Shown here: positions 34,399-43,456 of the stretch, piece by piece
Position numbering within the stretch: position 1 is the stretch's first letter
Layout of the letters: each line of letters starts with the position of its first letter
Assembly (NCBI RefSeq): GCF_023516575.1
Contig: NZ_JAMGBE010000003.1
Location: forward strand, 186,001 to 250,000
DNA length: 64,000 bases
Direction of reading: 5' to 3'
Origin: Sphingomonas hankyongi
Lineage (GTDB): Bacteria; Pseudomonadota; Alphaproteobacteria; Sphingomonadales; Sphingomonadaceae
Notes under the pieces: model-generated
What the model was told of the DNA's origin: nothing
Seen by the model: the letters and a program-made list of their open reading frames with translations, nothing else
Databases searched by the model: none
Made by a program: the position numbers and the translations under genes

Positions 34399-36048
34399 GT
34401 GATCAAGACCGTTGAGACCGAAAATCAGGGCCTGAAGCGCGCCTTTATGCTGACCATTCCCGCCGAGGACATCGAGGCGCGGGTCGACAAGGAAGTGAAG
34501 CGCCTTGCGCCGCAGGTCCGGATGCCCGGCTTCCGTCCCGGCAAGGTGCCGCCGAACCTCATTCGCAAGATGCATGGCGATCAGATCCAGGCCGAGGCGC
34601 TGAATACTGCGGTCCAGGAAGGTGTTCAGCAGCTGCTGCAGGAGCAGAATGTGCGTCCTGCGCTCCAGCCGGAAGTCGCGCTCAAAGACGAGTATAAGCC
34701 CGGGCAGGATGCGGAGATCGAGGTCCGCGTTGAAGCACTTCCCGATGTCCCCACCCCACAAATTGGCAATCTGAAGATCGAGCGGTTGACGGTCGAGCCC
34801 GACGATAAGGCCGTGGACGAGCAGCTGCAGCAGCTTGCGGCCCAGTCCAAGCGCTGGACCGAGGCTCCGAAGAAGCATGCAGCTGCCATCGGTGACCTTG
34901 CCGTGATGGATTTTGTAGGTTCCGTAGATGGGAAGGAATTCCCGGGCGGCACTGGCGAGGACATGCAGATTGAGCTTGGTTCGGGCCGATTGATTCCCGG
35001 CTTCGAGGACCAGCTGGTCGGCGCCAAGGCTGGCGACAAGCGTGACGTTAAGGTGACCTTCCCGGAGAATTATCCGGCGGAAGATCTGAAGGGCAAGGCA
35101 GCGACCTTCGCTGTGACGGTAAAGACGGTGAAGACCGCCGGCGAGAATGCGATAGACGACGAGTTCGCAAAGACGCTGGGCCTGGAGAGCCTGGACAAGC
35201 TGCGCGAGGTCTTGCGTGATCAGCAGACTCAGGAGCTCAACGGCCTGACGCGTACGCATATGAAGCGTCGCCTTCTCGACCAGCTCGCCGAGCGCCACGA
35301 TTTCCAGGTGCCGGAGTCGATGGTCGAGGCGGAGTATCAGAATATTCTCAACCAGCTTCGGCACGAGGCAAGCCACGAGGCCGATCCGCAGGCGGCACTG
35401 GCCGAGATAGAGCAAGATGCAGCCGAGTATCGCGACATTGCCGAGCGTCGCGTGCGGCTTGGCCTCCTCTTGTCGGAAATTGGCGCAGCGAATGGCGTAC
35501 AGGTCACCGATCAGGAGATGAACCGCCTGGTTGCGCAGGCTGCGTCGCAATATCAGGGCAAGGACCGCGAGGCATTCATCCGCTACATCCAGCAGCAGCC
35601 GATGGCCGCGGCACAGCTCCGTGCCCCTCTCTACGAGGATAAGGTCGTAGACTTCCTATTCTCAAAGGCGGAAATCACTGACCGCAAGGCGACGCGCTCG
35701 GAGCTTGAAGCCGATCTCGAGAGCGAGGAAGGCCATGTGCATGGGCCGGGCTGCGGACACGACGTGCCCGAGGCAAAGGCAAAGCCCGCCAAGAAGGCCG
35801 CCAAAGGCAAGGCGAAAGCTGCTGAACCGGAACAGCCGGCCAAGGGCCCGGTTGAGAAGACCGCCGACAAGCCGAAGGCTGCCAAGCCCCTGAAGGACGC
35901 GCCGGAAGGCAAGCCGGCCGCCAAGAAGGCGGAAGCCAAGCCGGCGATGGCCGAAGCGAAACCTGCCGCCAAGAAGGCTACTGCACCAACGAAGGTCGAA
36001 GCCAAGGCTAAGACCTCCACCAAGAAGGCGCCTGCCAAGAAGAAGTAG
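34399..36048 (+). CDS. tig: trigger factor with a long Lys/Ala-rich C-terminal tail
   Basis: The protein is 549 residues from GTG 34399, chosen because homologous N-termini begin near KTVETxxxGLKRAF; longer frames run through tRNA-Leu. Trigger factor is the ribosome-bound chaperone and prolyl isomerase. Residues 1-150 hold the ribosome-binding domain with VRMPGFRPGKVP (the GFRxGKxP signature), about 165-250 the FKBP-type domain (MDFVGSVDGKEFPGG, GFEDQLVGAKAGD), and 260-440 the helical C-domain. E. coli trigger factor has 432 residues. Here about 100 more follow: a His/Cys cluster at about 446-454 (HVHGPGCGH) and about 95 residues of Lys/Ala/Pro repeats (AKKAAKGKAKA), probably disordered and basic. 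Confidence 0.94.
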   Translation: MIKTVETENQGLKRAFMLTIPAEDIEARVDKEVKRLAPQVRMPGFRPGKVPPNLIRKMHGDQIQAEALNTAVQEGVQQLLQEQNVRPALQPEVALKDEYKPGQDAEIEVRVEALPDVPTPQIGNLKIERLTVEPDDKAVDEQLQQLAAQSKRWTEAPKKHAAAIGDLAVMDFVGSVDGKEFPGGTGEDMQIELGSGRLIPGFEDQLVGAKAGDKRDVKVTFPENYPAEDLKGKAATFAVTVKTVKTAGENAIDDEFAKTLGLESLDKLREVLRDQQTQELNGLTRTHMKRRLLDQLAERHDFQVPESMVEAEYQNILNQLRHEASHEADPQAALAEIEQDAAEYRDIAERRVRLGLLLSEIGAANGVQVTDQEMNRLVAQAASQYQGKDREAFIRYIQQQPMAAAQLRAPLYEDKVVDFLFSKAEITDRKATRSELEADLESEEGHVHGPGCGHDVPEAKAKPAKKAAKGKAKAAEPEQPAKGPVEKTADKPKAAKPLKDAPEGKPAAKKAEAKPAMAEAKPAAKKATAPTKVEAKAKTSTKKAPAKKK

Positions 36049-36056
36049 CCGGTAGG

Positions 36057-36133
36057 TTCGCCCTGAGCTTGTCGAAAGGCTGTTCTTCTTTCTAACAAGG
36101 GGGACGGCAGGGCTTCGACAGGCTCAGCCCGAA
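36057..36133. repeat. interspersed inverted repeat (REP-like), bimodular
   Basis: The left arm (36057-36079, TTCGCCCTGAGCTTGTCGAA) and right arm (36112-36133, CTTCGACAGGCTCAGCCCGA) are inverted copies with few mismatches, separated by about 32 bases. The core CTTCGACAGGCTCAG is a common interspersed element of sphingomonads and other proteobacteria. It lies between trigger factor and a glycosyltransferase gene and could stabilise or end the tig mRNA. Confidence 0.75.
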
Positions 36134-36148
36134 CGGGTTTGGGGGCTG

Positions 36149-37093
36149 ATGATTACTGATATTTCACCGCGCATTGCCGTCCTGCTCCCCTGTTACAATG
36201 AGGAAGCGGCGATCGGAGCGACCGTCAGCGGGTTCCTGGCAGCGCTGCCCGGTGCAATCATCTACGTCTACGACAATAACAGTCGCGACCGGACCCGCGA
36301 CGTTGCGGCGCAGGCTGGTGCGGTCGTCCGCACCGAGCGTCAGCAGGGCAAGGGTCATGTGGTACGGCGGATGTTCGCCGACATCGATGCCGACGTTTAC
36401 ATCATGGCTGACGGCGATCTGACCTATGACCCAAATGCCGCTCCGGCGATGGTCGAGATGCTCCTGGCGGAAGAGCTCGACATGGTGGTCGGAACCCGAA
36501 AGCACGAGGAAAAGACCGCCTATCGCGGCGGTCATGTGCTCGGAAACAAGCTCTTTACCGGTCTTCTGTCAGGCCTTTTCGGGCGTAGCTTCAGCGACAT
36601 ATTCTCCGGATATCGGGTCTTCTCGCGGCGCTTCGTGAAAAGCTTTCCGGTGCTGTCCTCCGGCTTCGAAATCGAGACGGAGATGAGCGTCCATGCGCTA
36701 GAATTGCGGATGCCGGTCGGCGAAGTCGAAACCGTCTACGCGGCCCGCCCGGAAGGATCTGAGTCCAAGCTTTCGACCTTCGGGGACGGGTGGCGAATCC
36801 TGAAAACGATCGCGACCTTGTATCGGGTCGAGCGGCCGGTGCTCTTCTACGGCAGCATCGGAGCCTTGCTCCTGGCGGCTGCAATCGTTCTCGCGATCCC
36901 TTTGGTGGTCACTTACCTAAACACCGGCCTGGTGCCGCGCTTTCCGACTGCCATCCTCGTCACCGGAATGACCGTCATTGCAGTACTGTGCTTTTTTGCG
37001 GGCTTGATCCTGGACACGGTAACGCGCGGGCGTCGCGAAATCCGGCGGCTGGCATATTTGGCTTTGCCCGCCCCCCGCGGGAGCCAAGTGTAG
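36149..37093 (+). CDS. family 2 glycosyltransferase, polyprenyl-phosphate sugar transferase-like
   Basis: The protein is 314 residues. It has a GT-A fold: AVLLPCYNEEAAIG, YVYDNNSRDRT, then ADGDLTYDPN as the DxD-equivalent, and IFSGYRVFSRRFVKSFP. Two C-terminal helices (FYGSIGALLLAAAIVLAIPLVV, AILVTGMTVIAVLCFFAGLIL) anchor it, as in GtrB/DPM-like transferases that load a sugar on polyprenyl phosphate at the inner membrane. The natural sugar cannot be told. No partner flippase lies nearby; the REP element and a hairpin flank the gene, so it seems to be transcribed alone. Confidence 0.88.
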   Translation: MITDISPRIAVLLPCYNEEAAIGATVSGFLAALPGAIIYVYDNNSRDRTRDVAAQAGAVVRTERQQGKGHVVRRMFADIDADVYIMADGDLTYDPNAAPAMVEMLLAEELDMVVGTRKHEEKTAYRGGHVLGNKLFTGLLSGLFGRSFSDIFSGYRVFSRRFVKSFPVLSSGFEIETEMSVHALELRMPVGEVETVYAARPEGSESKLSTFGDGWRILKTIATLYRVERPVLFYGSIGALLLAAAIVLAIPLVVTYLNTGLVPRFPTAILVTGMTVIAVLCFFAGLILDTVTRGRREIRRLAYLALPAPRGSQV

Positions 37094-37110
37094 ACGAATT
37101 GCATCACTCG

Positions 37111-37142
37111 CCGGAAATGTGTCACCTCAGTGACACTTCCGG
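37111..37142. terminator. strong hairpin between glycosyltransferase and TonB receptor genes
   Basis: CCGGAAATGTGTCAC, loop CTCA, and GTGACACTTCCGG pair almost fully, with a two-base bulge. No T-run follows (CAGCAATCTCC), so it is not a classical intrinsic terminator. It may slow RNA decay or bind a dimeric regulator (the inner GTGTCAC/GTGACAC is perfect). It sits 18 bases after the glycosyltransferase stop and about 85 before the receptor start. Confidence 0.5.
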
Positions 37143-37227
37143 CTTCCGGCAGCAATCTCCCTAATTTAAAGCTGTTGACGGGGTCCAATCGGGGCAGGGC
37201 CGCGAACGGTTCTTTAAGGGGGAATTC

Positions 37228-40161
37228 ATGTCATTACTTACGGTCGCGCTGCGCTCCAGCGCAGCATTGACGGCACTTGTCGCAGCCGCGGCGCAGGCGC
37301 AGCCGGAAAGCACGCTTCCCCCGCCCGACGTTCAGAACGCGCAGGCATCGACGTCGAACGAGCGGACGGCGCAAGGCGAGATCGTCATTACCGGTTCGCG
37401 CATCCGTCGCGACCCGCTGTCGCAGGATTCGCCGGTCACTTTCGTCGACCAGTCCGACATCCAGAAGACGGGTCTCAACTCGGTGAACGAAGTGCTGCAG
37501 CGTCTTCCGAGCGCAGCGGGCGGTCTCAATGGAAAGGTCAATCTTTCGGGCAACGCGGGCAACCCGCCGAACGGGCAGGGCGTAGGCGCGGGCGCTGCCG
37601 ACGTCGATCTCCGCTATCTCGGATCTCAGCGCACCCTCGTGCTGGTTGACGGCCTTCGCTTCGTGCCTGGCGCTTCTGCCAGCGGCGTCCCGGGTGCGGT
37701 AGACGTCAACTCCATCCCGGAATCGATGATCGAGCGGGTGGAGGTGCTCCTCGACGGCGCATCGGCCATTTACGGTTCCGACGCGATTGCGGGCGTGGTG
37801 AACATCATCACGAAGAAGGGCCAGCGCGGTTTCAATGCCTCCGCGCAGCTCGGCAAGTACCTCGATGAAGGCGACGGGTTCAGCCAGAATTATCAGCTGA
37901 GCTGGGGCAACGGCATCGGCGGCCCGACGCAGGTCGTGGTCGGCGCAAACTTCGTGAAGCAGGATCCAATTCTCGCTGCCGATCGGGCCATTTCCGCCTT
38001 TCCGGCGCCTTATCAGACTTCCTGTCTTCAGGGCGGCTGCAGCAGTTACACGCCGCTTGCACGTTTGATCCTGTTGAGGGATCCGACACAATCGTTCCTG
38101 ACCTCGAGCGATGTTGCGTCGATCACCCTCAAAGCGCCTGTGATCGGCCGTGTTCCGATCTACTCGCCTGACTTCCTCACTAACCCGAACACGGACTATA
38201 AGCCGTTCACGGCAGCTGACCGGTTCAACTTCGCGCCGTACAATTACATTCTGACGCCGCTGAAAAGGTATGGTGGATTCGCGAACGTCCGGCAGGAACT
38301 GACGGCAGACATCAACGCCTCGGCCAAGTTCTCCTACAACCACCGCGAGTCCAAGAACCAGGCGGCGCCGCTGCCGCTCGGCATCGGTTTCGACGCGGCC
38401 AACCAGAACCTCCTCGACACCATCAATGTGGATGTGACGAACCCCTTCAATCCATTTGGGGTGACGCTCAATTCTGACCCGATCGCAGGCAATTACAGCG
38501 TTTTCTTCCGTCGGTTGGTGGAAAATGGTCCGCGCCGGTTCGAGCAGAAAGTGGACACCTATTACGGGTCGGGCACCGTTGACGGTAAGTTCGGCCTGGC
38601 GGGCCACGATTGGTTCTGGGATGTCAACGTCCTCTATGGGCACAACAAGGCCAAGCAGACGATGCTCGGCAATATCAACGCGGCTCACCTGAAGACAGCA
38701 CTCGGTCCGGTTGCCGTGTGTAACGCGACGCCGGGCTGCCTGCCGTTCAACTTCTTCGGCGGCGTAGGGTCGGTTACCCAGGGGATGCTCGACTGGATCA
38801 ACTTCGAGCAGAACGACAGCAGCGAGCAGACTTTGTGGGGTGTGACTGCCAACGTGTCGGGCACCATCGCCGAGTTGCCGGGCGGACCTCTTGGCGTCGC
38901 GTTCGGCGTCGAGCACCGCAACCAGAAGGGCCGCTTCGACCCGGATCCCGTGGTTGCCGCCGGCGAGGGCTCCGATATCCCGGCCGAGCCGACGCACGGC
39001 GAATATAATATCGACGAAGCGTACCTCGAGTTGAATGCGCCGCTTCTGGCTGATCGCTACCTGATCAACTTACTGGAGCTTAACGGCGCCGTCCGTTTCT
39101 CCGACTATTCGATCTCGGGCTCGACGACGACCTTCAAGGGAGGCATCAACTACAAGCCTGTGCCGGAAGTGCGGTTGCGCGGCTCCTATTCACAGGGTTT
39201 CCGCGCGCCGACCATCGGTGAGTTGTTCGGCGGCAGGTCGCGTTTCGATCAGTCGCTGACCGATCCGTGCAACGCCAGCGCGAACCCGACGGGCCAGATC
39301 CTTGCGAACTGCCAGACGATCTTCGCCGCGCTGCCGTTGGCGGATCTGGCAACCTATGAGCAAGACAACCCGCAAAGGCCTGTGTTTACGGTAGGCAACC
39401 CCGAGTTGGAGCCAGAGAAATCCAACGGCTGGAATGTCGGCGTGGTCGTCAGTCCGGCGGCTGTCCCGCGTTTCTCGATCGAAGCCAATTATTACCACAT
39501 CAAGATCAAGAACGCGATTTTCTCGCCGTTCGCGCAGACGCTCGATCGCTGCGTTGCAACTCTCGACCCGCTGGCGTGCAGCCTAGTCAATCGCACCGTC
39601 ACGGGGCAGATCGCGAGCATCAACGGAACGCTGCAGAACATCAACGCGATCGAGACCAGCGGGCTTGATCTGAACCTCGCTTACCGGACTGCGCCCGCGA
39701 GCTGGGGCACGGTTGGGTTCACGTTGAACAACAGTTTCCTGTTCAACTACAACATCATCGTGCCGACTGAGGACGGTTCGGACGTGATCAGCCGTGAAGG
39801 GACGGAGCAAGGCAGCCCAGATCAGGCCTTCCCGGCGCACAAGGCGATCGCGATCGTCGACTGGAACGGAATGGACTTCGGTGCGACCCTTACCGGCCGC
39901 TATATTTCAGGCGTGAAGGAATTCCCGAACGGTGCGAATGCACCGAGCGCGAAAATGAATGCCCGTTTCTACACCGACATCCAGGGCCGCTGGACGCCGA
40001 AATTCGGCCCGCTCAGCGAACTTGGCTTCGCGCTCGGCATCAACAATCTGTTCAATCTGGATCCGCCGGGGTGCATCACCTGCAGCCTTAATAACTTCGA
40101 CCCGACCACTTATGATGTTCCGGGCCGTTACTATTATGCTCGCGTCGCAGTGAAATACTGA
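37228..40161 (+). CDS. TonB-dependent outer-membrane receptor
   Basis: The protein is 977 residues with a signal peptide ending at AAAAQAQ (about residue 25). The plug domain starts at EIVITGSRIRRDPLSQDSPV (about 51-70), a TonB-box-like EIVITGS element included, and holds VLVDGLRFVPG and IERVEVLLDGASAIYGSDAIAGVVNIITKKG. The rest forms the 22-strand barrel and ends in YYYARVAVKY, aromatic last residue as required by the BAM pathway. Several extracellular loops have Cys pairs (CLQGGC, CNATPGC, CVATLDPLAC, CITC). The type resembles sphingomonad receptors for peptides or carbohydrates, and the ligand cannot be deduced. It is followed by a clear terminator. Confidence 0.95.
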   Translation: MSLLTVALRSSAALTALVAAAAQAQPESTLPPPDVQNAQASTSNERTAQGEIVITGSRIRRDPLSQDSPVTFVDQSDIQKTGLNSVNEVLQRLPSAAGGLNGKVNLSGNAGNPPNGQGVGAGAADVDLRYLGSQRTLVLVDGLRFVPGASASGVPGAVDVNSIPESMIERVEVLLDGASAIYGSDAIAGVVNIITKKGQRGFNASAQLGKYLDEGDGFSQNYQLSWGNGIGGPTQVVVGANFVKQDPILAADRAISAFPAPYQTSCLQGGCSSYTPLARLILLRDPTQSFLTSSDVASITLKAPVIGRVPIYSPDFLTNPNTDYKPFTAADRFNFAPYNYILTPLKRYGGFANVRQELTADINASAKFSYNHRESKNQAAPLPLGIGFDAANQNLLDTINVDVTNPFNPFGVTLNSDPIAGNYSVFFRRLVENGPRRFEQKVDTYYGSGTVDGKFGLAGHDWFWDVNVLYGHNKAKQTMLGNINAAHLKTALGPVAVCNATPGCLPFNFFGGVGSVTQGMLDWINFEQNDSSEQTLWGVTANVSGTIAELPGGPLGVAFGVEHRNQKGRFDPDPVVAAGEGSDIPAEPTHGEYNIDEAYLELNAPLLADRYLINLLELNGAVRFSDYSISGSTTTFKGGINYKPVPEVRLRGSYSQGFRAPTIGELFGGRSRFDQSLTDPCNASANPTGQILANCQTIFAALPLADLATYEQDNPQRPVFTVGNPELEPEKSNGWNVGVVVSPAAVPRFSIEANYYHIKIKNAIFSPFAQTLDRCVATLDPLACSLVNRTVTGQIASINGTLQNINAIETSGLDLNLAYRTAPASWGTVGFTLNNSFLFNYNIIVPTEDGSDVISREGTEQGSPDQAFPAHKAIAIVDWNGMDFGATLTGRYISGVKEFPNGANAPSAKMNARFYTDIQGRWTPKFGPLSELGFALGINNLFNLDPPGCITCSLNNFDPTTYDVPGRYYYARVAVKY

Positions 40162-40177
40162 ACGCCAGCACTTAAAA

Positions 40178-40220
40178 GGGAGGGGCGGTTCGGTCATACC
40201 GGGCCGCCCTTTCCTTTTTT
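40178..40220 (+). terminator. rho-independent terminator after the TonB receptor
   Basis: GGGCGGTTCGGTCATACCGG followed by GCCGCCC forms a stem of about 11 pairs, and TTTCCTTTTTT follows. This is the best intrinsic terminator in the window and ends the receptor transcript before clpP. Confidence 0.85.
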
Positions 40221-40258
40221 CTGCCGCCTTGAACCTTCGCGAAATCGCGCCGATGTAG

Positions 40259-40945
40259 GTGGCTCAATCAACAAAGGACCTTCTCCCCGTGATCGACCAT
40301 CAGGACATCGTTTCGCAGCTCGTCCCAATCGTTATCGAGCAGTCCAACCGGGGCGAGCGCAGCTTCGACATTTATTCACGGCTGCTTCGCGAGCGGATCG
40401 TCTTCATCACGGGGGCAATCGAGGACCACATGGCCTCGCTGGTGACCGCTCAGCTCCTGTTCCTTGAGTCCGAGAATCCGAAGAAGGACATCTTCATGTA
40501 CATCAATAGCCCGGGCGGCGTGGTCACTGCCGGGCTCGCGATCCACGATACCATGCAATACATCCGGCCCAAGATCAGCACCGTGTGCATCGGGCAGGCG
40601 GCGTCGATGGGCAGTTTCCTTCTCGCCGCGGGTGAGCCTGGAATGCGCGTTGCGCTGACCAACAGCCGGATCATGGTCCACCAGCCCTCGGGCGGCGCCC
40701 AAGGCATGGCCGCCGACATCGAGATCCAGGCCCGCGAGATCCTCCGCATGCGGCAGCGGCTGAATGAGCTTTATTCAAAGTACACTGGTCAGTCGCTCGA
40801 AGAGATCGAGAAGGCGATGGATCGCGACAAGTTCCTGGAGGCTGACGAAGCGAAAGCCTTTGGGATCATCGACGAGGTCTTCGACAAGCGGCCCGACGCT
40901 GGCGACGACAGCGGCACCGGAGCCGGGGAAGTCACGCCGGCCTAA
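40259..40945 (+). CDS. clpP: ATP-dependent Clp protease proteolytic subunit
   Basis: The protein is 228 residues from GTG 40259; GTG 40289 ([13 protein letters not shown]) is an alternative start and fits family N-termini better. ClpP forms the serine-protease chamber fed by ClpX or ClpA. The active-site Ser lies in [15 protein letters not shown], and the His in [15 protein letters not shown]. The Asp lies in [21 protein letters not shown]. The acidic Gly/Asp-rich tail is short. No clpX follows; instead an amidohydrolase gene in the same frame begins after the stop. The terminator at 40178 isolates it from upstream. Confidence 0.96.
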   Translation: MAQSTKDLLPVIDHQDIVSQLVPIVIEQSNRGERSFDIYSRLLRERIVFITGAIEDHMASLVTAQLLFLESENPKKDIFMYINSPGGVVTAGLAIHDTMQYIRPKISTVCIGQAASMGSFLLAAGEPGMRVALTNSRIMVHQPSGGAQGMAADIEIQAREILRMRQRLNELYSKYTGQSLEEIEKAMDRDKFLEADEAKAFGIIDEVFDKRPDAGDDSGTGAGEVTPA

Positions 40946-40963
40946 GCAGCGGGGGAGGGGGCG

Positions 40964-42238
40964 ATCGTAACTTTCCTGAAGACGCTGCTCGCAGGCGCAG
41001 CTTTTTCGGTTTCGGCAGCTGCAGCAGCTGACTCCGTTGACGTGCGCGCGGGCAGGTTGATTGATCCTGTATCGGCGACGGTGTTGTCTGACCGGCGCAT
41101 CCATATCGTCGATGGAAAGATAGCCTCGGTGACTGCATGGCAAAGCGCCGACGGGCCCGCTGCCGTCGACTGGTCGAGCTACACCGTGCTGCCGGGGCTG
41201 ATCGACCTCCACACCCATATCGCCGACGGCTCGGTCGGCAGCAGCGATCCGACCGACCCGCTCAAGCACAGGGAAGCTGCCACCATATTGAAAGCGGTGC
41301 CGGCGGCGAAGGCCATGCTTCGCGCCGGATTCACGACAGTGCGCGACGTCGGGGTCTATCGCGGTCTCACTGACGTTTCCCTTCGCGACGCCATCAACGC
41401 CGGCGAAGTCGAAGGACCGCGGATGTTCGTCGCGGGCGCCTACATCACCATTCCAGGCGGCGGCGGGTCAGTGGCCGGGCCCAAAGTGCCAACGCCCGCC
41501 GAATTCAGACTGGGCGAGGTGCGCAATGCGGCCGAGGCGCAAAAGCGGACGCGCTACCTGCTTGAACATGGCGCCGACTTCATCAAGCTGATCGCCACCG
41601 GCGCTGTACTGACGTTGGGGGGCGTGCCCGGAGCGATCGAGCTGACTCCGGCGGAGATGAAGGCCGCCTGCGATGAAGCCAAGGCGCACGGCTCCTACTG
41701 CATCGCCCATGCGCACGGGGCGGAAGGGATCAAGGCGGCCATCCGCGCTGGCGTCCGCACGATCGAGCATGCCAGTTTCCTCGATGCCGAGGGGATAGAA
41801 CTCGCCAAGAGGCATGGCGTGTGGCTCGACATGGACATCTACAATGGCGATTGGATCGAGGAGGTTGGCACCAGGGAGGGCTGGCCCGCCGAGTATCTGC
41901 GCAAGAATCGCGAGACGACGGACGTGCAGCGCCGCGGGTTCACAGCAGCGGTGAAGGCTGGCGCAAAGATGACTTTCGGCACCGACGCGGCGGTATATCC
42001 CTATGGGCTCGGCGGGCACCAGTTCGCTTACATGGTGCGCTATGGGATGACGCCAATGCAGGCGATCCAGTCCGCCACGACTGAAGCGGCCAAGGCTCTG
42101 GGAAAAGAGGGGCAGGTGGGAACGCTTGCGGCAGGCGCCTATGGCGATCTAGTCGCTGTCAAAGGCGAACCTCTGACCGACATCCGCACGCTTGAGCATG
42201 TTCAGGCCGTCATGAAAGAAGGGCGTCTGGTCCGCTAG
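40964..42238 (+). CDS. exported amidohydrolase (Xaa-Pro dipeptidase / imidazolonepropionase-like)
   Basis: The frame open since the clpP stop encodes a clear signal peptide (TFLKTLLAGAAFSVSAAAAA) before any ATG, GTG or TTG; the first canonical start (GTG 41042) lies after it. I place the start at ATC 40964, five bases after GGGGGAGGGG, with CTG 40976 as alternative; both are unusual. The enzyme is a metal-dependent amidohydrolase: GLIDLHTHIADG (HxH), FIKLIATGAV (bridging Lys), IAHAHGAEG, IEHASFLD and FGTDAAVYPYG (Asp), with a C-terminal composite domain. The family includes dipeptidases and imidazolonepropionase-like enzymes; the natural substrate is unknown. Residue count is about 424. Confidence 0.85.
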   Translation: MVTFLKTLLAGAAFSVSAAAAADSVDVRAGRLIDPVSATVLSDRRIHIVDGKIASVTAWQSADGPAAVDWSSYTVLPGLIDLHTHIADGSVGSSDPTDPLKHREAATILKAVPAAKAMLRAGFTTVRDVGVYRGLTDVSLRDAINAGEVEGPRMFVAGAYITIPGGGGSVAGPKVPTPAEFRLGEVRNAAEAQKRTRYLLEHGADFIKLIATGAVLTLGGVPGAIELTPAEMKAACDEAKAHGSYCIAHAHGAEGIKAAIRAGVRTIEHASFLDAEGIELAKRHGVWLDMDIYNGDWIEEVGTREGWPAEYLRKNRETTDVQRRGFTAAVKAGAKMTFGTDAAVYPYGLGGHQFAYMVRYGMTPMQAIQSATTEAAKALGKEGQVGTLAAGAYGDLVAVKGEPLTDIRTLEHVQAVMKEGRLVR

Positions 42239-42275
42239 CTCAGACGAACGGCCGGCTATGTCGACGAAGCATGAT

Positions 42276-42290
42276 GTTCTCCTATTGTTC
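42276..42290 (+). promoter_or_regulatory. LexA (SOS) box upstream of recA
   Basis: GTTCTCCTATTGTTC matches the alphaproteobacterial LexA consensus GTTC-N7-GTTC exactly. It lies 84 bases upstream of the recA start codon. A following TACAGGAAC makes a second, inverted half-site. Confidence 0.85.
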
Positions 42291-42373
42291 TACAGGAACG
42301 AATAGGATACGTAGTTGCTTCAACCGGCGGATCATCACCGTCATCGATTGATGCTTGAACGGAGACAGGGGAC

Positions 42374-43456
42374 ATGGCAGCGCAGCTTAAAGTCATCGGC
42401 AGCGGATTGGATAGCTCAGGCATGGATCGTCAGAAGGCGCTCGAGGCGGCGCTCGCCCAGATCGATCGTGCGTTCGGCAAGGGCTCTGCGATGAAGCTGG
42501 GCAGCCGCGAGAAAATCGAGATCGAAACCACCTCGACCGGCAGCCTGGGCCTCGACATCGCACTCGGCGTTGGCGGCCTGCCGCGTGGGCGGATCGTCGA
42601 AATCTATGGGCCGGAGAGCTCGGGCAAGACGACGCTGGCGCTGCATGCGATCGCCGAAGCGCAGAAGAACGGAGGCACAGCTGCATTCGTCGACGCGGAG
42701 CATGCGCTGGACCCGGTCTACGCTCGGAAGCTTGGGGTCGACATCGATGAGCTGATCGTCTCGCAACCCGACACGGGCGAGCAGGCGCTCGAGATTGTCG
42801 ACACTTTGGTTCGTTCGAATGCGATCGACGTGCTGGTGGTGGATTCGGTTGCGGCCTTGGTCCCTCGCGCCGAAATCGAAGGCGAGATGGGGGATAGCCA
42901 TGTCGGCCTACAGGCGCGCCTCATGAGCCAGGCGCTCCGCAAGCTCACGGGATCGATCAGCCGCTCTCGCTGCACGGTCATCTTCATCAACCAGGTGCGC
43001 ATGAAGATCGGTGTCATGTACGGCAATCCGGAGACCACGACCGGCGGCAATGCGCTGAAATTCTACGCCTCGGTCCGCCTCGACATCCGCCGCACCGGCC
43101 AGATCAAGGACCGGGACGAAATCGTCGGCAACGCGACGCGCGTGAAGGTGGTCAAGAACAAGGTCGCGCCGCCTTTCAAGCAGGTCGAGTTCGACATCAT
43201 GTACGGTGAAGGGGTGAGCAAGGTCGGCGAGACCCTCGATCTCGGCGTGAAGGCCGGCCTGATCGAGAAATCGGGCTCCTGGTTCAGTTATGACTCGGTG
43301 CGGATCGGCCAAGGTCGTGAGAACGCCAAGACCTATCTCAAGGAGAACCCCGACATCGCTCAACGGATCGAGAATGCGATCCGCGGCCGGACCGAAGAGG
43401 TCGGCGAGGCACTGATGAGCGGCGTTTCCGACGACGACGATATCGCCGTCGAGTAG
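42374..43456 (+). CDS. recA: recombinase RecA
   Basis: The protein is 360 residues. RecA forms the presynaptic filament, exchanges strands and triggers LexA cleavage. [20 protein letters not shown] (Walker A, about 74-93), [20 protein letters not shown] (Walker B, about 155-174) and [42 protein letters not shown] are present. The C-terminal acidic tail ends [10 protein letters not shown]. An SOS box in its promoter and GGAGACAGGGGAC before the ATG indicate SOS-controlled, well-translated expression. Confidence 0.99.
   Translation: MAAQLKVIGSGLDSSGMDRQKALEAALAQIDRAFGKGSAMKLGSREKIEIETTSTGSLGLDIALGVGGLPRGRIVEIYGPESSGKTTLALHAIAEAQKNGGTAAFVDAEHALDPVYARKLGVDIDELIVSQPDTGEQALEIVDTLVRSNAIDVLVVDSVAALVPRAEIEGEMGDSHVGLQARLMSQALRKLTGSISRSRCTVIFINQVRMKIGVMYGNPETTTGGNALKFYASVRLDIRRTGQIKDRDEIVGNATRVKVVKNKVAPPFKQVEFDIMYGEGVSKVGETLDLGVKAGLIEKSGSWFSYDSVRIGQGRENAKTYLKENPDIAQRIENAIRGRTEEVGEALMSGVSDDDDIAVE

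Noticed and set aside
37234-38997. 587-residue minus-strand open frame inside the TonB receptor gene
   Set aside because: High-G+C coding DNA often leaves the antisense frame open. The product is Arg/His/Val-rich without any domain, and the plus-strand receptor has clear plug and barrel motifs.
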